A stretch of DNA of 18,032 nt from positions 1 to 18,032 of the forward strand of contig DASZSV010000037.1 of assembly GCA_035548495.1 (NCBI GenBank), given 5' to 3'. This stretch comes from CAILZL01 sp035548495 (GTDB taxonomy: Bacteria > Pseudomonadota > Gammaproteobacteria > Steroidobacterales > Steroidobacteraceae). The notes under the pieces are model-generated. The model was not told the DNA's origin and searched no databases. It saw only the letters and a list, made by a program, of their open reading frames with translations. This document shows positions 13,788 through 18,032 of the stretch, one piece after another. The position numbers and the translations under genes are program-made. Numbering within the stretch: the first letter of the stretch is position 1; each line of letters opens with the position of its first letter.

Positions 13788-16700
13788 ATGAACGCACCGC
13801 AACGCATTGTGCGCGAGCGGCGCCAGTACAATCAGTGGGTCGCAAGCCAGACGCTGGAAGACTATGCACTGCGCTATACCGCGGATCGTGCACGGCGTTC
13901 TTCGTTTCGCGTTGGCAACACCGCGCTGGGACCGATTTCGTTTCTTGCCTGCGAAGCCATCGGCGGTGCGATCACTCTGAGTTATGGCTTTCACACTGCA
14001 TGGTGGGCCATTGCAGTGTTTTCCATTCTGATGTTCCTGATCGGTCTGCCGATTGCCTACTATGCGGCACGCGATGGCGTGGACATTGACCTGCTCACAC
14101 GCGGTGCAGGCTTTGGTTACCTCGGCTCAACATTGACGTCGCTGATTTATGCATCGTTCACCTTCATTCTGTTTTCCATCGAAGCCAGCATCCTGTCGCT
14201 GGCGCTGCGCATGTTGTTTGACATTCCGCTTGCCATTGCGCATTTGCTGAGCTCGCTGGTGGTGATACCGATTGCGATTTATGGCATCAGTCTCATCAGC
14301 CGCATGCAGTTGATCACGCAGCCGGTGTGGCTGCTGCTGCAATTTGTACCGGTGGGTTACATTGTGTGGAAACAGCCGGCGGAGCTTGCCGGCTGGATGC
14401 AATTCAGCGGCAAACAGGGACCCGCCGATGGTTCGCTGAATGTGCTGTTGTTTGGTCTTGCTGTATCCACACTATTGTCGTTGTTGCCGCAAATCGGTGA
14501 ACAGGTGGATTATCTGCGCTTTCTGCCGAATCGCAAAAGCAGCAGACAGGCTGGATGGTGGGCGGCGTTGCTGGCCACCGGACCCGGCTGGGTGGTGATT
14601 GGCGCCATCAAGTTGTTGATCGGTTCTTTCCTCGCCTTTATCGCCATCCGCAGCGGCGTACCCGTTGCACAGGCGGATCAACCCACACAGATGTACCTGG
14701 TTGCCTTTCAGAAAACCTTTGTGTCACCTTCATTCGCGCTGGTGTTGACGGCGGTGTTTGTCATCGTGTGTCAATTGAAAATCAATGTCACCAATGCGTA
14801 TGCCGGTTCCATTGCATGGTCGAACTTTTTTTCGCGCCTCACGCACAGTCATCCGGGACGGGTGGTGTGGCTGGTATTCAATGTATTGCTGGCGCTGGCG
14901 TTGATGGAGATCGGCATCTTCCGTGCGATTGAAGACATCCTGATTGTGTATGCCAATTTTGCAGCAGGCTGGATCGGTGCATTGACGGCAGACCTGGTGA
15001 TCAACAAACCATTGGGACTGAGTCCAGCGCACATTGAATTCAAACGTGCACATCTGTACGACATCAATCCGGTGGGTGTGGGGGCGTTGCTGCTGGCCGT
15101 GCTGCTGTCCAGTCTGGCATTCATTGGCGTATTCGGCACATTGTTGCAGGCATGGGCGCCGCTGCTGGCGTTGCTGACGGCATTCATCACCGCACCAGTC
15201 ATCGCGTGGATCACACAGGGACGTTACTACCTTGCACGGCAATCAGATGATCTTGAAGACAACATCGAGATTCGTTGCGGCATTTGCGAAAACACCTTTG
15301 AACGCAGCGATATTGCCTTCTGCCCGGCGTATTCGGGACCGATATGTTCACTGTGCTGCACGCTGGAAGCACGTTGCCACGATCTGTGCAAGCAGGGCAG
15401 CCGCATTGGTGAACAGTTGAGCGCGTTGCTGCATCATCTGTTTCCCGCACGTCTCGCCGGTGCATTGCATTCGCGCGCCGCACAGTTCACCGGCATGATG
15501 TTGCTGTCCAATCTGCTGATTGCGTTGTTGCTGTCGGTGATCTATCAGCAATACAGCCATGCCGCGATTGCCGAGCTGTCCGTCGTCAGCGCCACCTTGT
15601 GGCTGGTGTACTTCAGCCTGACCGTACTGTCCGGCATCGCTGTGTGGCTGATTGTGCTTGCACACGAGAATCGCCGCATCGCCGAAGCGGAATCATCGCG
15701 GCAGACCGCCATGCTGATGGAAGAAATCGAAGCGCACAAACGTACCGATCATGCCCTGCAGAAAGCCAAGGAAACGGCGGAAGCAGCCAACACAGCCAAG
15801 ACACGCTACATCGTGGGACTCAGTCACGAAATCCGTACGCCGCTCAATTCGATTTCCGGTTATGCACAGTTGCTGGAACGCACGCGCGACATACCTTCGG
15901 AGAATGCGATTCGCGTCATCCGCCGCAGCGCCGATCATCTGGCGAATCTGATTGACGGCCTGCTGGATATTTCCAAGATTGAAAGCGGTTTGCTGAAACT
16001 CAATCGCGACAGGGTCAATCTGCCGGAGTTCATAGATCAACTGGTGGACATGTTCCGTCTGCAGGCCGCCGCCAACAACATTGAATTCCGTTTCAATATG
16101 CTGTCACACCTGCCCGCCTGGGTATTCACCGATGAAAAACGCCTGCGGCAGATATTGATCAATCTGCTGTCCAATGCCATCAAGTATACCGAGCGTGGCC
16201 ATGCGGCACTCACCGTGCGTTATCGCAATCAAGTGGCGGAATTTGAAATCGCCGACAGCGGCATCGGCATTCCCGAAGATGAACTGGAACGCGTATTCGA
16301 ACCCTTTGAACGCGGACGTTCGCGCAATGTGCGGCAGGTACCCGGCACCGGACTGGGGCTGACCATCACCAAGCTGCTCACCGAGATCATGGGTGGTGAA
16401 ATACTGGTACGCAGCACGGTGGATGTGGGCACGGCATTCACCGTGCGCATCGCGCTTCCTGAATCCATGCACGACACTGCAACGGTCATCACACCGCGCC
16501 GGGTTACCGGCTATCGTGGCGAGCGAGTGACTATTCTGCTGGTGGATGACGATACGTCACATCTCGACATTGTATGTTCGCTGCTGCGGCCACTGGACTT
16601 CATTGTGTTGACGGCGAACAGCGGACATGACGGCATGTACATGGCACAACAACATCAGCCGGATATTGCCATGCTCGATATCTCCATGGGTGACATGACA

Positions 16701-17138
16701 GGCTGGGAGCTGGCGAGGGACTTGCGTGCAGCATCGGGAAAAACAAGGATCATGATGGTATCTGCCAATGCTCATGAATATGCACCGGGCAGCGATGAAC
16801 AATTGCATGATGCCTTTGTCATGAAGCCCATCAATCTGCAGGTGCTGCTGGACAATATCGCCGCATTGTTGAAACTGGAATGGATATACGAAGCCGCACT
16901 CACCCCGCGGCAATCATCAAACGACGATCTGAATGTTCCCGCTCATGCACAACATCACATTGATGCATTGCTGCAACTCGGACGTATCGGACACATCCGC
17001 GGCATCCAGGCCAAGTTGCGTGAAATGGAAGGTGAGGATGCTGCCAATCAGCCGCTGGTCGCACATCTGCGCGGCATGATCACCCATTTTGATCTGAAAC
17101 GTTTCATGAATACACTGGAAACGGTGAAACATGGTTGA
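13788..17138 (+). CDS. NCS1 permease-like hybrid sensor histidine kinase
   Basis: This 1116-residue protein fuses a transporter-like sensor to a hybrid kinase. Residues about 43-480 form some 12 membrane helices of the NCS1 (purine-cytosine/allantoin permease) type, with SFLACEAIGGAITLSYGF at 51-68 and YYAARDGVDIDLLTRGAGFG at 91-110. A Cys-rich segment (Cys497, 500, 512, 520, 523, 524, 530, 534) follows, then two hydrophobic helices (about 566-590 and 598-623) and a coiled linker. The kinase core has the H-box SHEIRTP with His680, N-box NLLSNAIKY (792-800), G1 DSGIGIP (823-829) and G2 GTGLGL (853-858). A receiver follows with acidic residues Asp920-922, phosphoacceptor Asp964, Ser992 and Lys1013, then a helical tail (about 1040-1116). 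All catalytic residues are present. The ATG follows CGGGAA. It diverges from the urea genes and is followed by an overlapping regulator gene. Sensing urea or a related nitrogen compound is inferred. Confidence 0.93.
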   Translation: MNAPQRIVRERRQYNQWVASQTLEDYALRYTADRARRSSFRVGNTALGPISFLACEAIGGAITLSYGFHTAWWAIAVFSILMFLIGLPIAYYAARDGVDIDLLTRGAGFGYLGSTLTSLIYASFTFILFSIEASILSLALRMLFDIPLAIAHLLSSLVVIPIAIYGISLISRMQLITQPVWLLLQFVPVGYIVWKQPAELAGWMQFSGKQGPADGSLNVLLFGLAVSTLLSLLPQIGEQVDYLRFLPNRKSSRQAGWWAALLATGPGWVVIGAIKLLIGSFLAFIAIRSGVPVAQADQPTQMYLVAFQKTFVSPSFALVLTAVFVIVCQLKINVTNAYAGSIAWSNFFSRLTHSHPGRVVWLVFNVLLALALMEIGIFRAIEDILIVYANFAAGWIGALTADLVINKPLGLSPAHIEFKRAHLYDINPVGVGALLLAVLLSSLAFIGVFGTLLQAWAPLLALLTAFITAPVIAWITQGRYYLARQSDDLEDNIEIRCGICENTFERSDIAFCPAYSGPICSLCCTLEARCHDLCKQGSRIGEQLSALLHHLFPARLAGALHSRAAQFTGMMLLSNLLIALLLSVIYQQYSHAAIAELSVVSATLWLVYFSLTVLSGIAVWLIVLAHENRRIAEAESSRQTAMLMEEIEAHKRTDHALQKAKETAEAANTAKTRYIVGLSHEIRTPLNSISGYAQLLERTRDIPSENAIRVIRRSADHLANLIDGLLDISKIESGLLKLNRDRVNLPEFIDQLVDMFRLQAAANNIEFRFNMLSHLPAWVFTDEKRLRQILINLLSNAIKYTERGHAALTVRYRNQVAEFEIADSGIGIPEDELERVFEPFERGRSRNVRQVPGTGLGLTITKLLTEIMGGEILVRSTVDVGTAFTVRIALPESMHDTATVITPRRVTGYRGERVTILLVDDDTSHLDIVCSLLRPLDFIVLTANSGHDGMYMAQQHQPDIAMLDISMGDMTGWELARDLRAASGKTRIMMVSANAHEYAPGSDEQLHDAFVMKPINLQVLLDNIAALLKLEWIYEAALTPRQSSNDDLNVPAHAQHHIDALLQLGRIGHIRGIQAKLREMEGEDAANQPLVAHLRGMITHFDLKRFMNTLETVKHG

Positions 17139-18032
17139 ACACACACTACGTCGTGACACCGTGCTGGTGGTGGACGACACACCGGAAACACTGGGCTTTC
17201 TCACTGATACGCTGGATCACGCCGGTTACACCGTGCTGGTGGCCACCGATGGCGAAAGCGCACTGCAACTGGTGGAACAAGTCACGCCGGACATTGTATT
17301 GATGGATGCAGTGATGCCCGGACTTTCCGGATTTGAAACCTGCAAGCGATTGAAGCGCGACAAGCTGCTTGCAAGTCTGCCGGTAATATTCATGACCGGC
17401 CTCAGTGAAACCGAATATGTGGTCGAAGGACTTGCGGCCGGTGGCGTTGACTACGTGACCAAGCCCATCGTGGTGGATGAATTGCTGGCGCGCATTCGTG
17501 TACACCTGGCCAATGCACGCATGGCATCGGAAACACATGCGGCACTGGATGCGCTGGGCCGATTCCTGCTGGCCATTGATCATCGCGGTAAATTGTTGTG
17601 GTGCACGCCAAAAGCAAAACACCTGCTCGATGAATTGATTCCGCAGCACGCAACAGGCGAAACCATGCTGCCTGACCACGTCACGGCGCAATTGCTGCGG
17701 CAACCGCAACGGGATTCTCAGGACACCACGCCCTGTGTACTGCAACTGAACAACCGTGATTTTGAATTCACCCTGCTCAGTTCCATCGGTCCCGATGAAT
17801 ATCTGTTTCGCATTGCCGAAAGTCTTAGCGGCAGCGATGAACAGCGTCTGCAGAAATCACTGGCCCTGACTTCACGCGAAGCAGAAATACTGGCATGGAT
17901 CAGCCGCGGCAAAACCAATCGCGATATCGGTGAGATACTGAATATAAGTCCGCGCACCGTGAACAAACATCTTGAACAAGTGTTCACCAAGCTGGGCGTG
18001 GAAAACCGTGCCGCCGCCACCGCACGGGCCAT
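17131..18032 (+). CDS. LuxR-family response regulator (3' end beyond window)
   Basis: The ATG at 17131-17133 overlaps the kinase stop by eight bases, so the two are co-translated. The 300 visible residues show a receiver domain with Asp15/Asp16, phosphoacceptor Asp59 (VLMDAVMPG), Thr89 and Lys111 (VTKPI); a middle region (about 138-230) with PAS-like features (ALGRFLLAIDHRGKLLW); and a LuxR/NarL-type helix-turn-helix at about 244-300 (LTSREAEILAWISRGKTNRD, ISPRTVNKHLEQVFTKLGV). The open frame continues past the window, but the domain is nearly complete, so only a few residues are probably missing. It is the obvious phosphorylation partner of the upstream kinase. The likely targets are the divergent porin-urt-ure genes, inferred from position. 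Confidence 0.93.
   Translation, partial: MVEHTLRRDTVLVVDDTPETLGFLTDTLDHAGYTVLVATDGESALQLVEQVTPDIVLMDAVMPGLSGFETCKRLKRDKLLASLPVIFMTGLSETEYVVEGLAAGGVDYVTKPIVVDELLARIRVHLANARMASETHAALDALGRFLLAIDHRGKLLWCTPKAKHLLDELIPQHATGETMLPDHVTAQLLRQPQRDSQDTTPCVLQLNNRDFEFTLLSSIGPDEYLFRIAESLSGSDEQRLQKSLALTSREAEILAWISRGKTNRDIGEILNISPRTVNKHLEQVFTKLGVENRAAATARA

Noticed and set aside
14730..15242. 170-residue minus-strand ORF opposite the kinase
   Set aside because: It is an antisense shadow of the NCS1 domain; composition is unnaturally rich in Gln, Arg and Cys.
17058..17135. HPt domain at the C-terminus of the kinase
   Set aside because: VAHLRGM has His and Gly, but the spacing is H-x-x-G rather than the HPt H-x-x-K-G pattern.

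Overview
The window is a urea uptake and hydrolysis locus from a Gram-negative bacterium, most likely a gamma- or betaproteobacterium. Evidence for this is the outer-membrane porin, a proteobacterial-type UrtB with a long N-terminal extension, the separate ureA, ureB and ureC subunit genes, a HupE/UreJ gene inside the urease cluster, and several short palindromic repeat families typical of proteobacterial genomes. A finer taxonomic placement is not supported by what I can see.

From right to left on the minus strand (13417 down to 1), thirteen genes lie head to tail: an outer-membrane porin, urtA-urtB-urtC-urtD-urtE (the urea ABC importer), ureD-ureA-ureB-ureC-ureE-ureF (urease subunits and accessory proteins), hupE/ureJ (nickel permease family) and ureG (cut by the left edge). 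Together they describe one route: urea crosses the outer membrane, UrtA binds it in the periplasm, UrtBCDE imports it with ATP, UreABC hydrolyses it to ammonia and carbamate (then CO2), and UreDEFG with HupE supply and insert nickel. The urtBCD part is tightly packed. The urtD/urtE, ureD/ureA, ureA/ureB, ureC/ureE and hupE/ureG gaps each hold palindromic repeats of several families.

On the plus strand, diverging from the porin across a 370-bp regulatory gap, are a 1116-residue hybrid histidine kinase and an overlapping LuxR-type response regulator that runs off the right edge. The kinase begins with an NCS1 (purine-cytosine/allantoin permease-like) membrane domain, followed by a Cys-rich segment, two more membrane helices, a kinase core, a receiver and an unassigned C-terminal tail. 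A sigma-54 promoter with exact GG-N10-GC spacing precedes it. My inference is that this pair senses urea or a related nitrogen compound and controls the divergent urt-ure genes. This permease-kinase/regulator module is the most interesting part of the window.

No RNA genes, CRISPR arrays, transposases or convincing rho-independent terminators were seen.
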